Positions 27,248 through 37,505 of a stretch of 64,000 nt of DNA are shown here, piece after piece. Both the position numbers and the translations under genes were made by a program. Source of the DNA: Anaeromicrobium sp. (GTDB lineage Bacteria > Bacillota > Clostridia > Peptostreptococcales > Thermotaleaceae); assembly GCF_025210435.1 (NCBI RefSeq), contig NZ_JAOART010000067.1:1-64000 (forward strand), given 5' to 3'. The notes beneath the pieces were generated by a model that worked only from the letters and a program-made list of their open reading frames with translations, was not told the DNA's origin and searched no databases. Each line of letters begins with the position of its first letter. The stretch's first letter is position 1.

Positions 27248-28684
27248 TTATAATTCTCCACCTATAATATTAGCTAATTTTTTAGCTATCATAGTATTAT
27301 CATTATATCCACTGAAATCTTGTGCATTAACACCTACAGCTGTAAGTGGAATTGGTGCTCCAGAGTGAGCAAAGGTAGTCCAATGAATATTAGCTCTATT
27401 AGAAACAATATGAGCTACAGCAATAGCCGTAGGTTCCTTAGTTAAGTAACCATATTCCCTCTTTTCACCTTCAATACCTTTATCTTCTAGGTCCATGGCC
27501 TTCTCTATTTCTGTTCTTTCCTTTTGTGTTAAATTTTCTAAGCTATATACTTTCTCTATATACTTAAAATATGCTTCCCTGTTACCATCATATTTCTTAT
27601 CTCCATATCCTATAGCTTCTGTAGAAGCTGTCACATCAAATAACTCTTCTAATTTTAAGAAATAATTGGTACTCATACCTAATCCTAATCCACCAGTTTC
27701 ATGGTCAGCTGCAACTAGGATTAAAGTATCCTCTGGATTCTCTTCATAGAATTTACAGGCTTTTTTAATAGCTTCATCAAAGGCTAAAACATCATGGATA
27801 GCTCCCACAGGGTCATTTGCATGGGAGGCATGGTCAATTCTTCCACCTTCTACCATCATAAAGAATCCGTCTTCATATGCAGATAATACTTCAATACCCT
27901 TTTGGGTTAATTGACCTAAACTAGGAGTATCTAAAGTGTTTAATCTATCAATATCATATGGTAAATGAGAATAAGATAAAGCTGCAAATACCTTTTCTTT
28001 TCCCTTTGGAGCAAACTTTAAGAAATTATCACTATCCTTTTCTCCTGCAAATACATTGTATCCTAAGTCTGCAAATTCCTTTAATAAGTCTCTATCGTCT
28101 TTTCTCTTAGATTTTCCATATTCCCATGCCTTTGGTGCAAAGTGTCTATATCCACCACCTGCAAAAAATTCTACATTACTATCTAGGTAATCTACTGCTA
28201 TTTCATTTTCATTATCTCTATTTACATTATGAGATGCAAAAGATGCTGGTGTAGCATGAGTTATTCTAGTAGTACTTACTAGTCCTGTAGCGTATCCCTT
28301 TTCTTCTGCTAACTCTAATATAGTTTTAAGATCTTTGCCATTTGGAGTTTTAGATATAACTCCATTATTAGTTTTATGTCCAGTAGCTAGGGCAGTTCCT
28401 GCAGCTGCTGAATCTGTAACTAATGTATTAGCTGAATAAGTAGTTTTAAGTCCTGTTACAGGTAAAGTATTCATAGTTAACCTTTTAGATTTATCCTTGC
28501 TAGTTTCTTGTAAAAATAATTCCCCCACTTGTCTTTGTGATAATCCTAAACCATCACCAATGAAATAAAATATGTACTTAGGTCCTTTAACGTCCTTAGT
28601 TCCTCCAGCATAGGCAATACTAGATGTGAATCCTAAAGTAAGGACTAACATAAGCACAAGAAGTCTCCTCATGTTTCTTTTCAT
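27248..28684 (-). CDS. secreted alkaline phosphatase
   Basis: A 478-residue exported phosphomonoesterase. The signal peptide (about 1-26) ends AYA. The metal-binding aspartate is in FIGDGLG (Asp44) and the phosphorylated serine is Ser92 in TDSAAAGTALATGHKT. Zinc ligands include EGGRIDHASHANDP (about 280) and AADHETGG (about 328), plus a late histidine in TFAHSGAPIP. The length matches PhoA-type enzymes. It releases phosphate from organic esters outside the cell and is usually induced by phosphate starvation, though no clear Pho box was recognised. GAGGAGG precedes ATG at 28684. Confidence 0.93.
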   Translation of the reverse strand: MKRNMRRLLVLMLVLTLGFTSSIAYAGGTKDVKGPKYIFYFIGDGLGLSQRQVGELFLQETSKDKSKRLTMNTLPVTGLKTTYSANTLVTDSAAAGTALATGHKTNNGVISKTPNGKDLKTILELAEEKGYATGLVSTTRITHATPASFASHNVNRDNENEIAVDYLDSNVEFFAGGGYRHFAPKAWEYGKSKRKDDRDLLKEFADLGYNVFAGEKDSDNFLKFAPKGKEKVFAALSYSHLPYDIDRLNTLDTPSLGQLTQKGIEVLSAYEDGFFMMVEGGRIDHASHANDPVGAIHDVLAFDEAIKKACKFYEENPEDTLILVAADHETGGLGLGMSTNYFLKLEELFDVTASTEAIGYGDKKYDGNREAYFKYIEKVYSLENLTQKERTEIEKAMDLEDKGIEGEKREYGYLTKEPTAIAVAHIVSNRANIHWTTFAHSGAPIPLTAVGVNAQDFSGYNDNTMIAKKLANIIGGEL

Positions 28685-28794
28685 ATAATCTCCTCCTCAA
28701 TTTGGTTTTTTTTACCACACAACTATATTATAACTTTTGTTTGGACCTAAAACAATGATTCTTGGGTATTTTTCCGAAAATTCTGTTTTTTCTT

Positions 28795-29274
28795 TCATTC
28801 TGCCTTCTTTATTCTTTCACTTAAAAATTCCTCCACATATTCCTTATATATCTTTTCCACATGGATAATCACTCTCTTCTCTACTTTTAATATTCCCACA
28901 TTAAGCTCTAATAAATCATGAGCTTTTCCATAATGGCTTATCCATCTATATTCTTTTATCTTTTCCCAATTTATAATATATTGAGGAGCATATATACCAT
29001 TCTCACATAATTGAGTTTTTAGTACACCTCTGTATAACCAAACTACTCCACAAAAGAAAAATCCCATTCTTATACTGAATTCTTCCATGTTGGAAGTCTT
29101 CAAAAATAATAAAATAGAAATAATCATATAGGATATTCCCATGAATAATCTATGATTGATTCCTTTTCCATTTGAAACCAAAATTTCTCCTCTACTTCTT
29201 CTTCGTATCTCTGCTCTAATTAGGTAAAAATATATAAGGATTATATTAAAAGCAATAAAAAGTATAGTAACCAT
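28795..29274 (-). CDS. DUF5673-like membrane protein
   Basis: A 159-residue protein with one N-terminal helix (about 3-20), two central helices (about 47-65 and 72-86) and a soluble C-terminal part with ENGIYAPQYIINWEKIKEYRW (about 105-125), reminiscent of the DUF5673/PH-like domains of Firmicutes membrane proteins. It ends in a basic helix. The family match is tentative and no function is known. AAAAGGAGAG precedes ATG at 29274. Confidence 0.6.
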   Translation of the reverse strand: MVTILFIAFNIILIYFYLIRAEIRRRSRGEILVSNGKGINHRLFMGISYMIISILLFLKTSNMEEFSIRMGFFFCGVVWLYRGVLKTQLCENGIYAPQYIINWEKIKEYRWISHYGKAHDLLELNVGILKVEKRVIIHVEKIYKEYVEEFLSERIKKAE

Positions 29275-29358
29275 AGGAACTCTCCTTTTAAATTAATATA
29301 TACTATGATTATATTATTTGTACGGTACGAAATTTGTTAGTTTTTGAATTAAATAAAA

Positions 29359-29394
29359 AAACTCTATCATCACACTATAGTAATGAAAGAGTTT
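29359..29394 (-). terminator. terminator at the end of the jet operon
   Basis: AAACTCT-TCAT pairs with ATGA-AGAGTTT across the stop codon of jetD and is followed by T-rich sequence on the minus strand. Confidence 0.65.
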
Positions 29395-30673
29395 CTATAG
29401 ATTTTATTAGATCATCTATTATTCCTTCTTGATATGCTCCTACTCCATATTCTTTTATTATATTCCCTAACATCCTTAATTTTTCATCTTCTACCTTCTC
29501 TAACTTCTTCATTCTCTTATGATCTATCCTATTCTTGGATAATGCCTTTAAATAATACTCCTCATTAAAATTCCACAAAATCAAATTATCCTTATACCTT
29601 TTTTTCAATCTATCAGCTATTTGGATTCCCTCTGGGTCAAAATCTCCAGAATAATATATGGTAGCCTTTTCTTTATAAATTTTATCTAGGATTAATATGG
29701 AAGCTAATCTTAATTGACCATAAGTACAAATGAAAGAAACATCCCTATCTTTTACCCTATCTATTAATTCAATAAATACCGTAGGATTTTCTACTACGAA
29801 AACTTTATTGTTCTTACTTATAACCCTATCTATCTTACTCAAATTAAATAAGGATATGATCAGGGGCTCACCACTTTTATAAAATCCGTCCCAACCTAAA
29901 TGATACTCACCCTTTGTCATGGCCCTTAGTCCATAACCCATGGTAAAATTAGATACTTCATCGTTTATGATTCCCACGTCATACAATAGTTCTGCCCTTT
30001 CTTCTGCATTTTTAGGGTAGGTTTTATTTAGTATATATACTACTCCATGAATCAATAGTTTCCCACATATATTGTTTCCATCAAAGGTATGGGGATTTTT
30101 ACTTATTTGTGAAGACCATAGGGCTAATCTCTCTATTTTGCCATTTTCATAGGGTAGACTATTTATTCCCTCTATAATTGTTTTTAAGTGTTTTTTTAAT
30201 CTTTCCCTATCTCCATCATAGGCTTTTACTAAAATCATATAGGCATTTTTCTTTGAAGATAGAACATAATTTAACCAATTAGATCCCTTTGTATCTTTAA
30301 ATTTTTCCATAATATTATTGAAAAATTCTTTTCTGTCATGCTCATAAAGGTTTTTTTCTTCATTTTTAGAAATTATATCTTCATAAAAATACTTGCCCAA
30401 CAATTCCTTTAATGAAATATCCTTAAAGGGAGTATTTAATAGGGCCTTTTCAAACTTATCTACTTTTATGCTAGTGTTTTCCTTATAATAATTTTTCCCT
30501 AAAAATCCTGTTAGGGCTTCCTTCTCCTCTTCCCTTAATTTCCTAAGAACTATAGTTCCACCTATTTTACCTAAAGATCTATATTTTCCCCTTATTTTTA
30601 ATAAGGGCCTGTGAAAGCCCTTATTGTCTTTAAAATATTTATAACATTGTAATAGCTGCTTCTCTTTGTCCAT
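29375..30673 (-). CDS. jetD: Wadjet JetD, Toprim nuclease subunit (DUF2399/TIGR02679)
   Basis: A 432-residue TIGR02679-family protein. The C-terminal DUF2399 Toprim-like domain (about 290-400) contains IYYSGDFDPEGIQIA, with the acidic residues that bind divalent metal for DNA cleavage. The N-terminal part is helical. In characterised Wadjet systems JetD is the nuclease that cuts closed-circular plasmid DNA after the SMC motor has engaged it. The gene starts 35 bases inside the end of jetC (ATG 30673 after GAGGAAGATT), so it is translationally coupled. It is last in the operon jetA-B-C-D. Confidence 0.9.
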   Translation of the reverse strand: MDKEKQLLQCYKYFKDNKGFHRPLLKIRGKYRSLGKIGGTIVLRKLREEEKEALTGFLGKNYYKENTSIKVDKFEKALLNTPFKDISLKELLGKYFYEDIISKNEEKNLYEHDRKEFFNNIMEKFKDTKGSNWLNYVLSSKKNAYMILVKAYDGDRERLKKHLKTIIEGINSLPYENGKIERLALWSSQISKNPHTFDGNNICGKLLIHGVVYILNKTYPKNAEERAELLYDVGIINDEVSNFTMGYGLRAMTKGEYHLGWDGFYKSGEPLIISLFNLSKIDRVISKNNKVFVVENPTVFIELIDRVKDRDVSFICTYGQLRLASILILDKIYKEKATIYYSGDFDPEGIQIADRLKKRYKDNLILWNFNEEYYLKALSKNRIDHKRMKKLEKVEDEKLRMLGNIIKEYGVGAYQEGIIDDLIKSIETLSLL

Positions 30674-33600
30674 AATCTTCCTCTTCCCCTAAGATTAATT
30701 CCTTCACATGTCCATTCCATTTATACCTTAATACGGTTACAAAATCTGCATTATTAGGTCTTATTAGTTCACATATTCCTAGGGATTTTACCGTATCATA
30801 ATCTCCCCAAAGGATTTGTGAATTTATTATGAAATTAAGTTCAAGTTCTCCAAGTAACCTAAACATATCCCTTATGTTCTTTTCATCTACACCTGCAAAG
30901 GCCTCATCTAAAGATATTATCCTTGGGCAATCAGATCTGGCTCCTGAATATTTTGAGTATACGGCTGAAAATAGGGGCACATACATGGCCATGGCCTTTT
31001 CTCCACCACTAAATTTATAAAAGGCATTATTAGTCATTTCCCTTTTATTTTCATTAGTCTTCTTATAGAACAATTTAAATTCAAACCATTTCCTATAATC
31101 TAGTACTTCCTTTATTATAAAATGGAAGTTTTGATTTTTACCCGTTTCCTCTTCAATTCTCCTAGCTTCCCTTATCTTAGATCTAAAATGGGTAGATAAT
31201 TTATTTAACTCCTCTTCACTAAATAAATTTCCATCCTTCCTAAGTAGCTTAACTAAATCCTTCGTATCTAATTGTTCCTCCGTATCTGCACTTTTACTTT
31301 TCCAGCTTAAACTAAAGGATAGTCCACTAGATGTATTCATAGATTCCATAAGCTTATTCATTTTCTTTACCCATTCTTCACTATGGTATATCTTACTTCT
31401 TATTTTCTTGGTTATGGTTTTAGCCAATATATCTTCAAATAATTGTCTATCCCTTTCCCTTAAAATATTTTCATTTTCCTCAACAGATTCTGATATATAA
31501 TCCATAAGCTTATAAAAATCCACATCTTTTCCTCGTACACGAGCCTTTATGTGATTTCTTCCTTGATTTTGTAATGCCTTAATTAATATTTCATCTTCCC
31601 TATCTATTTCCTTTTCAAAAATACTTTCTATCCTTATGGCGTAGGATATTAATCCTTGACGATTTGTATGATATTTTTCCTGTAGGTCTGACATATATGC
31701 CATTTTATTTTTCTGGCTCCCCTTATAGACCTTTAATTCTTCTATTACTTTCTTCCCTAGGTCATATAGTTCTCCCTCTTCTTTCATAACATAGGCTAAA
31801 TCATATTCTTCTTTAAATCCATTACCATATATTTCATTTAAATCCCTCTTTAATTCTAAATCCCTCTGTAATTCATTAATTTTTATTTCACTTTGGTCCT
31901 GTTCCTTCTCAGCCTTAGCCTTTGCCTCTATGGACTCCTTTATCTTTGAGGGAAGTTCATTTATTAGTCTTATACATTCATCAATTTCCCTTTCAATATG
32001 CTCTAAATCTGATATGTTTAGTTGGTCTAATATACTTTTATACTTACTTTCCCTTTTAATTAATTCTTTGCTTATATGTTCTAAATCCACTCTTATATTC
32101 TGAAGGGCATAGGTATTCTCTTCTTTTCTCTCAAATAGGATTCTTAAATTATTATTAGTTTGCCATAGATATAAATGTTCCCTTTCTAATTCTGATAGGA
32201 ATTTTATATATTCTTCCATATCTTCAATGGCATCATCAAAGGCCTTTAGATTAATAGGAATCTCAATTTTGAAAGTATACTCATGTACCTTTTGTTTTAT
32301 AACCTTTAACTCATTAGCTAAGGCCCTTTCCTTCTCTTCTTTATCTTCCACATGAGCCACGGCCTTTTTGTAGTTAAACTCAGCATCCCTTAAGGAGTTT
32401 ATGGCCGTTTCTAGGTCATGATTATTTGGAAAGTTCTTATATTCCCTTTGTATTTTATCTATTCTTCCATTTATTCTATCTATATTATGGATAATTTTAT
32501 CTAATTCTTCTTTTAATCTTTCCCTTTCATCTTCTAAGGAATCTATTATTTCTTTTCTATATTTTTCACGGGCCAATGTACCTATGAATTTTGCTTCATA
32601 GTTCTTACTAACACGTCCCCTTATTAGACCCATTCCATATTGTCCATTTTCTCTTATATAGGTTTGTCCATTATCTTCATCTAATAAAATACTTTTTAAT
32701 ACATCTTCAATATCTTCTCTTGATATGTTATCACCAGTCTTTTCTATTTTTAATTTGTGGGATAACTCGTGGGCTAAATACTTAGGTGATGAAAATATAT
32801 ATTTATCGGCCCCTTCATTGTCTAAGGTCAAGACCCTCTCCCTATAATTAGCTGGTATTATGAGTGCATCTAATATGCCCATATCAAGGAGGGCTTCCTC
32901 TATAATATTTCTCTCCTTAGAATCTACTTCATCCTTAAAATCTATTACCTTATAAAGGGGTATATGGGGTATATTATTATCTAATAATCTTTTTCTACTG
33001 ATTATTACCTTTTCTTCTCTAGAAGGTTCTGGGTCCCTTTTATTTTTCCATTCCTTTATTTCTTCTTCCTTATCCCCTATATTTTTATCTATAATATCCT
33101 TATTATTTAGTTCATTAGAAAGAATCTTGTTTAAATTCCTTTCTAACAAATTGTATTCCCTTCTAATAGGAGCCATTACCTCATCATAACTAGATTCTAT
33201 TTTATAGGTATTTACTAATTGGCACATTTCTATGAAGGATTCTTTTTTTAATTTTAACTCTTCATTTTTTTCTTCCCATTTATGAACCTTCTCCACAAAT
33301 TCATCCTTAGTTTCTGATAAAAGTAGTTCTGCAGATTCTAAGTGGTTTTTTTCATCCTCTGCCTTTCGTCTGCTATCTTCTAATTCCTCTAGGGCCCTAT
33401 CATAATTTAAATTTATCTTTTCCTCTTCTTCTAATATTTTTCTACCATCTTTTATTTTCCCCTTATAAGAATGTATTTCATTTTTTATATAGGTATAATC
33501 GTATTCCTTATCCACATCCTTTAATATTTCTTCCTTAAGAAAACTTTGTTCATCAAATTTAATATCTTCCCCTATAAGTTCCATTTCCTCTAAGTGTTCT

Positions 33601-34763
33601 CTTATTTTCTTCCCATGGGTATCTTTTATATGAGAAATATTCTTTTCTTCATGATATAGATCAATTTCCTTTGACCTATATTTTTCACATATTTCCTCTT
33701 TCTTTAATTTATCTTCCTTTAATTTATTTATTTCTTCTTCTAATCTACTCTTTTCTTCCTTCAATAGGTATATATCATGCTTTTCTAATTCTCTCTTCTT
33801 CTCCTCAGTGACCTTTCTCTCAATCTCTAATCTTTCAATATTTTCCCTTTCAGAGAGTATTTTTCCCTTTAATTCTTCAATTGTCTCATTTAATCCCTTT
33901 TCTTCCCTTGCATATTCCTTTAGTTCCTTCTCCGATTCTACATAATCGCGTGCCTTTTCATATAAAATGTACTCATTATACTTATCATAGGCCTTTTTCA
34001 CATTATGGGCAGCTTTTTTACTGTATTTTAATTCGTCTAATCTATCCTTTATACTATCCATATTTTCTATAGCTTCTGACATGGGTCTTAAATCTTCATC
34101 TGTTAAAGGTTGTAATGAATTATTCATAATTTCGTACACTACAGTAGGCCTAAAATCCTTAGACAGTTTAGGTGATCTTAATTGTATTAATAATTTGATA
34201 AGTTCATCATATTCTTCTATCTTGTCAAATCCGAATAAATGTCTATTTACCAAGTCCATATATTCCCTTTGTCCCTCTTTTACTTCTCCCCCTGTGCCTA
34301 TTCTATTTTTTAGTTCCTTCTTACTTAGGGGGATTTTTTGAGAAGGATTTTTATATAATAGAAAATCCTTTCCAATACGTCTTCCATCATTGATTACAAA
34401 TCCCCAAAAACTTAGGGCACTCCCCCTCTTTGCCTTAAGACCTATACCTATAGTGATGTATTTAGAGGTATTTTCCTTCTTAAACTCCATATAAATATAT
34501 GCCGTATTTTCAGTCTTTGAAGATTCGTCCTCTCCTAAAAGATAATTTTCTAATCTCCTAGCCTTAGATCCAAAGGGATCTAACCTATCTGGACTTTTAT
34601 TTCCATCTAGTAGTAAGGGGATAAAACTTTGCATAGTAACAGATTTTCCTGAACCATTAGACCCTCTCAATAATAGCCTACCATCAGAAAAATCAAACTC
34701 TTCTTCATCATAGTACCAAAAGTTTATAAGACCTGCTTTATTCATCATCCATCTATCTATCAT
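30639..34763 (-). CDS. jetC: Wadjet JetC, SMC-like ATPase (TIGR02680)
   Basis: A 1374-residue SMC/MukB-like motor. Walker A is GSNGSGKS (34-41) near the N-terminus. Two long charged coiled-coil regions (about 260-600 and 760-1100) flank a hinge region. Near the C-terminus are the ABC signature FSGGEKAMAMY (about 1278) and Walker B IISLDEAFAGVDE (about 1308). It pairs with JetA (kleisin) and JetB (KITE) in a loop-extruding complex that recognises small circular DNA. The start at 34763 lies five bases after the jetB stop with GGAGTAGGAAAG as ribosome site. It appears intact. Confidence 0.95.
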   Translation of the reverse strand: MIDRWMMNKAGLINFWYYDEEEFDFSDGRLLLRGSNGSGKSVTMQSFIPLLLDGNKSPDRLDPFGSKARRLENYLLGEDESSKTENTAYIYMEFKKENTSKYITIGIGLKAKRGSALSFWGFVINDGRRIGKDFLLYKNPSQKIPLSKKELKNRIGTGGEVKEGQREYMDLVNRHLFGFDKIEEYDELIKLLIQLRSPKLSKDFRPTVVYEIMNNSLQPLTDEDLRPMSEAIENMDSIKDRLDELKYSKKAAHNVKKAYDKYNEYILYEKARDYVESEKELKEYAREEKGLNETIEELKGKILSERENIERLEIERKVTEEKKRELEKHDIYLLKEEKSRLEEEINKLKEDKLKKEEICEKYRSKEIDLYHEEKNISHIKDTHGKKIREHLEEMELIGEDIKFDEQSFLKEEILKDVDKEYDYTYIKNEIHSYKGKIKDGRKILEEEEKINLNYDRALEELEDSRRKAEDEKNHLESAELLLSETKDEFVEKVHKWEEKNEELKLKKESFIEMCQLVNTYKIESSYDEVMAPIRREYNLLERNLNKILSNELNNKDIIDKNIGDKEEEIKEWKNKRDPEPSREEKVIISRKRLLDNNIPHIPLYKVIDFKDEVDSKERNIIEEALLDMGILDALIIPANYRERVLTLDNEGADKYIFSSPKYLAHELSHKLKIEKTGDNISREDIEDVLKSILLDEDNGQTYIRENGQYGMGLIRGRVSKNYEAKFIGTLAREKYRKEIIDSLEDERERLKEELDKIIHNIDRINGRIDKIQREYKNFPNNHDLETAINSLRDAEFNYKKAVAHVEDKEEKERALANELKVIKQKVHEYTFKIEIPINLKAFDDAIEDMEEYIKFLSELEREHLYLWQTNNNLRILFERKEENTYALQNIRVDLEHISKELIKRESKYKSILDQLNISDLEHIEREIDECIRLINELPSKIKESIEAKAKAEKEQDQSEIKINELQRDLELKRDLNEIYGNGFKEEYDLAYVMKEEGELYDLGKKVIEELKVYKGSQKNKMAYMSDLQEKYHTNRQGLISYAIRIESIFEKEIDREDEILIKALQNQGRNHIKARVRGKDVDFYKLMDYISESVEENENILRERDRQLFEDILAKTITKKIRSKIYHSEEWVKKMNKLMESMNTSSGLSFSLSWKSKSADTEEQLDTKDLVKLLRKDGNLFSEEELNKLSTHFRSKIREARRIEEETGKNQNFHFIIKEVLDYRKWFEFKLFYKKTNENKREMTNNAFYKFSGGEKAMAMYVPLFSAVYSKYSGARSDCPRIISLDEAFAGVDEKNIRDMFRLLGELELNFIINSQILWGDYDTVKSLGICELIRPNNADFVTVLRYKWNGHVKELILGEEEDYGQREAAITML

Positions 34764-34768
34764 CTTTC

Positions 34769-35902
34769 CTACTCCTTTAACATGAAATCCTTTGGGTATT
34801 TCCCAGTTATTTTACCTATTATTGGCATTATCATTATTAGATTATTATTAGTAATATTGATCATGAGAAAACTCTCCATATATTTCAATATTTCATCCCT
34901 TAATTTTTCAATCTTCATATCCCTATATTCTTTACTAAATCCCTTACCATAAACTTCTTTCACCTTCACCACATTTTTATAAAATTCATTCATATCCATA
35001 AATATGATATCCTTTTCATTTCTCTTTAACTGGCCTTCCTTTACCATGGAAATTAAGTGATGATTAAATAAAAGCACCACATCACTAATAGCCCTATTAC
35101 TAGGAAATACATCCTTATAGTATTTATCTTCCCCTGCTATTAGGAAGGTTCCATTTTTATGTATGTGAACTTCACATTCTAAATATTTTTCCATATCCTT
35201 TTGGATCATACCCCTATAGTTTTTTATATAATTATAATCATGATCATAAGCTCCATCATTATATATTCCTGGAGACATGACAAGCCTCCTATAGACCCTG
35301 TTTCTTCTCATTCTTCCCTTATCCTTGTCTGCTCCTAGTAATTCATCTTCTTCCAAATCTTTTATAGACGTATAATCCATTATGTTTCCTATGAAATTCC
35401 TCATGAAATAATGGGATATGCCCGTATTTTCATAGAGAACCTCACTATCTTGAGAATTTGCAAAATTTTTATCCTCACCATCATTTACCTTTATTATTCC
35501 CATATGTACCACAAATCTTAAAACCTTTATTAGGTATCTCCTTTGCTTATACAGGGTCCAATCAATCTTTTCATCTCCCATAAAGGTTCCTTCTATATAA
35601 TCTGTAAGCTCTGATAGTAAAAATTGTTCTTCCTTGTCCTTATCCTCTAGAAACATTAATACTTGGCATAAAAAAACATATTCCATTATATGTTCAAGTT
35701 CCTTTATTCCCATCCAACTCTCTGCCTTACCTGGAATCTTTTCAAGTTTTATTATTTGAGAATTTATAATTAATTGATAAGACAATTTTTCTGATAGAAA
35801 ATCTTTTATCCCATCTAATGAATTCTTTATTCCATAATATTTTTCTTTATCATCATTTCTTCTAATCCAATAATTTTCTAAAAGTATATCTAAACCCTTC
35901 AT
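34769..35902 (-). CDS. jetB: Wadjet JetB, KITE-like subunit (DUF2398/TIGR02678)
   Basis: A 377-residue soluble protein of the TIGR02678 family with winged-helix character. The middle contains RRNRVYRRLVMSPGIYNDG (about 200-218), a conserved family patch. In Wadjet the JetB dimer binds the JetA kleisin and caps the SMC heads. The start lies two bases after the jetA stop and the gene ends five bases before jetC, so all three are co-translated. The assignment rests on gene order, sequence pattern and size. Confidence 0.88.
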   Translation of the reverse strand: MKGLDILLENYWIRRNDDKEKYYGIKNSLDGIKDFLSEKLSYQLIINSQIIKLEKIPGKAESWMGIKELEHIMEYVFLCQVLMFLEDKDKEEQFLLSELTDYIEGTFMGDEKIDWTLYKQRRYLIKVLRFVVHMGIIKVNDGEDKNFANSQDSEVLYENTGISHYFMRNFIGNIMDYTSIKDLEEDELLGADKDKGRMRRNRVYRRLVMSPGIYNDGAYDHDYNYIKNYRGMIQKDMEKYLECEVHIHKNGTFLIAGEDKYYKDVFPSNRAISDVVLLFNHHLISMVKEGQLKRNEKDIIFMDMNEFYKNVVKVKEVYGKGFSKEYRDMKIEKLRDEILKYMESFLMINITNNNLIMIMPIIGKITGKYPKDFMLKE

Positions 35903-35904
35903 AT

Positions 35905-37383
35905 TTATTCTCCCGTCTCAAACTCTATAACATATGCTGGCATTTGAAAATTACCATCTTCACAATTTAGAACACATACCTTTTCTTTAGTTTCCCTATA
36001 GACTCTAAAGCTTCGTCCATCCTCTGTCTTAGACCTTTTATTAGGAGAATTTATACCCTTACTAAGCCATTTTAATAGGGTTGCCCTAACGTGTCCCTGT
36101 ATAATTGGCAATTTGGAAAAATATATGGAATTATCTTCTATATATTTTTTCATGACAGACTCCTCTTCTTCTCTTTTTTTAATTATATCTAAAAGCATCT
36201 TCTCTTTCTTTTCACTATTATCTATCATGGGAGTTTTATCCATTTTCTCCCTATAAGTCCTAACCCTAGGCTTTATTATTACTTCATGGGCCTTCTCCTC
36301 ATATACACCACTATTAATACTCTCCGTTTCCCTTATCATATCCCTTCTTAAATGTTTCATATTGAATATACCAAAGGAAAGGGCTGATAATTTGTGTGCT
36401 TCCCTTATATCTTCACATTCTAAAAATAATTCACAGAGTTTTCTATATTCTTCCTTCCTATTGGCCCTACTGTTTTTCATTTCCACAATTTGATAGGCAT
36501 ACCTAGTTATCTTCCTTATAATTTCATTAGTTATATCAAATAATTTTTCAGCTTCACTTTCCCTATTATTACTTCCTAGGAACCAATTCTTAATATTATT
36601 CCAAGAACCCCAGATATTTTCTTCTAAATCCTTTATGTTAAAATCCATATCCAATCGGGGAATGGACTTTTCATACTCTAGGACCTTATTAAATACTTTT
36701 ACTTCCTTTTCCTTGTCTAATTCTTTTAATATGGCTTCAATGGCTAGGGATTCATGTTGAAGACCCTTTATGAAATTTCTAAGGTACTCTATAAACCTAT
36801 CCTTAAATAGTAAAAATTCTTGAGTTTTCATCATTTCTTCAGCCTTTATGCCATATAGGTCACTTATACAATCTTGATAATTATTATTAAGTCTCTTAAA
36901 ATCCTCATTTAATCCATCCCACCAAGTCCTTACTACAGCCTTATCTTCCTTATATATTTTATTTATTTTCTCTAACTCTATCCTAATCCTCTCTAATAGG
37001 GTTGGTTCTAATGAAGCCGTTTCGATTTTCAGGTTCTCTAATTTTATGGTCATTCTTTCTATTTCTACACTATAATCAGATAATTTATATCTAAATTGCT
37101 TATTTTTAAATTCTTCAATGGTACTAGCCTTTGACGTATCCTGTATGGGAATTAGATTTTTCCAATTGGCTAGACTCTCTAAATCCGATTTACATTGATC
37201 TATGGTATACTCTTTAAATTCTTCATATTTATTTAGTTCTTCAAATACTTCTTCCTTATACATCCAATATTTCATCTTTTCATATTGCTTATAGAAAAAT
37301 CTCACAATAGCCCTATATCTCCAAGCATTTTCTGCCGTCAAATAGGATGTCTCCATTATTTTCTTAAATACTCTTTTATCCAT
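35905..37383 (-). CDS. jetA: Wadjet JetA, kleisin-like subunit (DUF2397/TIGR02677)
   Basis: A 492-residue TIGR02677-family protein. The N-terminal winged-helix part holds YLTAENAWRYRAIVRFFYKQ (about 14-33). Long charged helices follow, and the C-terminal wing contains LLKWLSKGIN and the RSFRVYRE strand (about 430-465). It is the kleisin that bridges the two JetC heads. It is the first gene of the operon, with GGTGGG before ATG at 37383 and a TATAAT hexamer about 40 bp upstream, so the defence operon has its own promoter, separate from the nucleotidyltransferase gene behind it. Confidence 0.9.
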   Translation of the reverse strand: MDKRVFKKIMETSYLTAENAWRYRAIVRFFYKQYEKMKYWMYKEEVFEELNKYEEFKEYTIDQCKSDLESLANWKNLIPIQDTSKASTIEEFKNKQFRYKLSDYSVEIERMTIKLENLKIETASLEPTLLERIRIELEKINKIYKEDKAVVRTWWDGLNEDFKRLNNNYQDCISDLYGIKAEEMMKTQEFLLFKDRFIEYLRNFIKGLQHESLAIEAILKELDKEKEVKVFNKVLEYEKSIPRLDMDFNIKDLEENIWGSWNNIKNWFLGSNNRESEAEKLFDITNEIIRKITRYAYQIVEMKNSRANRKEEYRKLCELFLECEDIREAHKLSALSFGIFNMKHLRRDMIRETESINSGVYEEKAHEVIIKPRVRTYREKMDKTPMIDNSEKKEKMLLDIIKKREEEESVMKKYIEDNSIYFSKLPIIQGHVRATLLKWLSKGINSPNKRSKTEDGRSFRVYRETKEKVCVLNCEDGNFQMPAYVIEFETGE

Positions 37384-37451
37384 AGTCCCACCTTTTCTTA
37401 AAAATATTCCTTATTTTTGATTATAATCTAATATGTATTATTTTAAAACAA

Positions 37452-37501
37452 ATTTAAACAAAAATGCTCTAGCTTTTACGCTAGAGCATTTTTGTTTAAA
37501 T
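37452..37501. terminator. bidirectional terminator between the MNT-HEPN gene and the jet operon
   Basis: A perfect 22-bp stem (ATTTAAACAAAAATGCTCTAG plus one further base) around a 6-nt loop, with T-runs within the stem flanks on both strands. It lies five bases past the stop codon of the gene at 37506. Confidence 0.9.
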
Positions 37502-37505
37502 ACAT

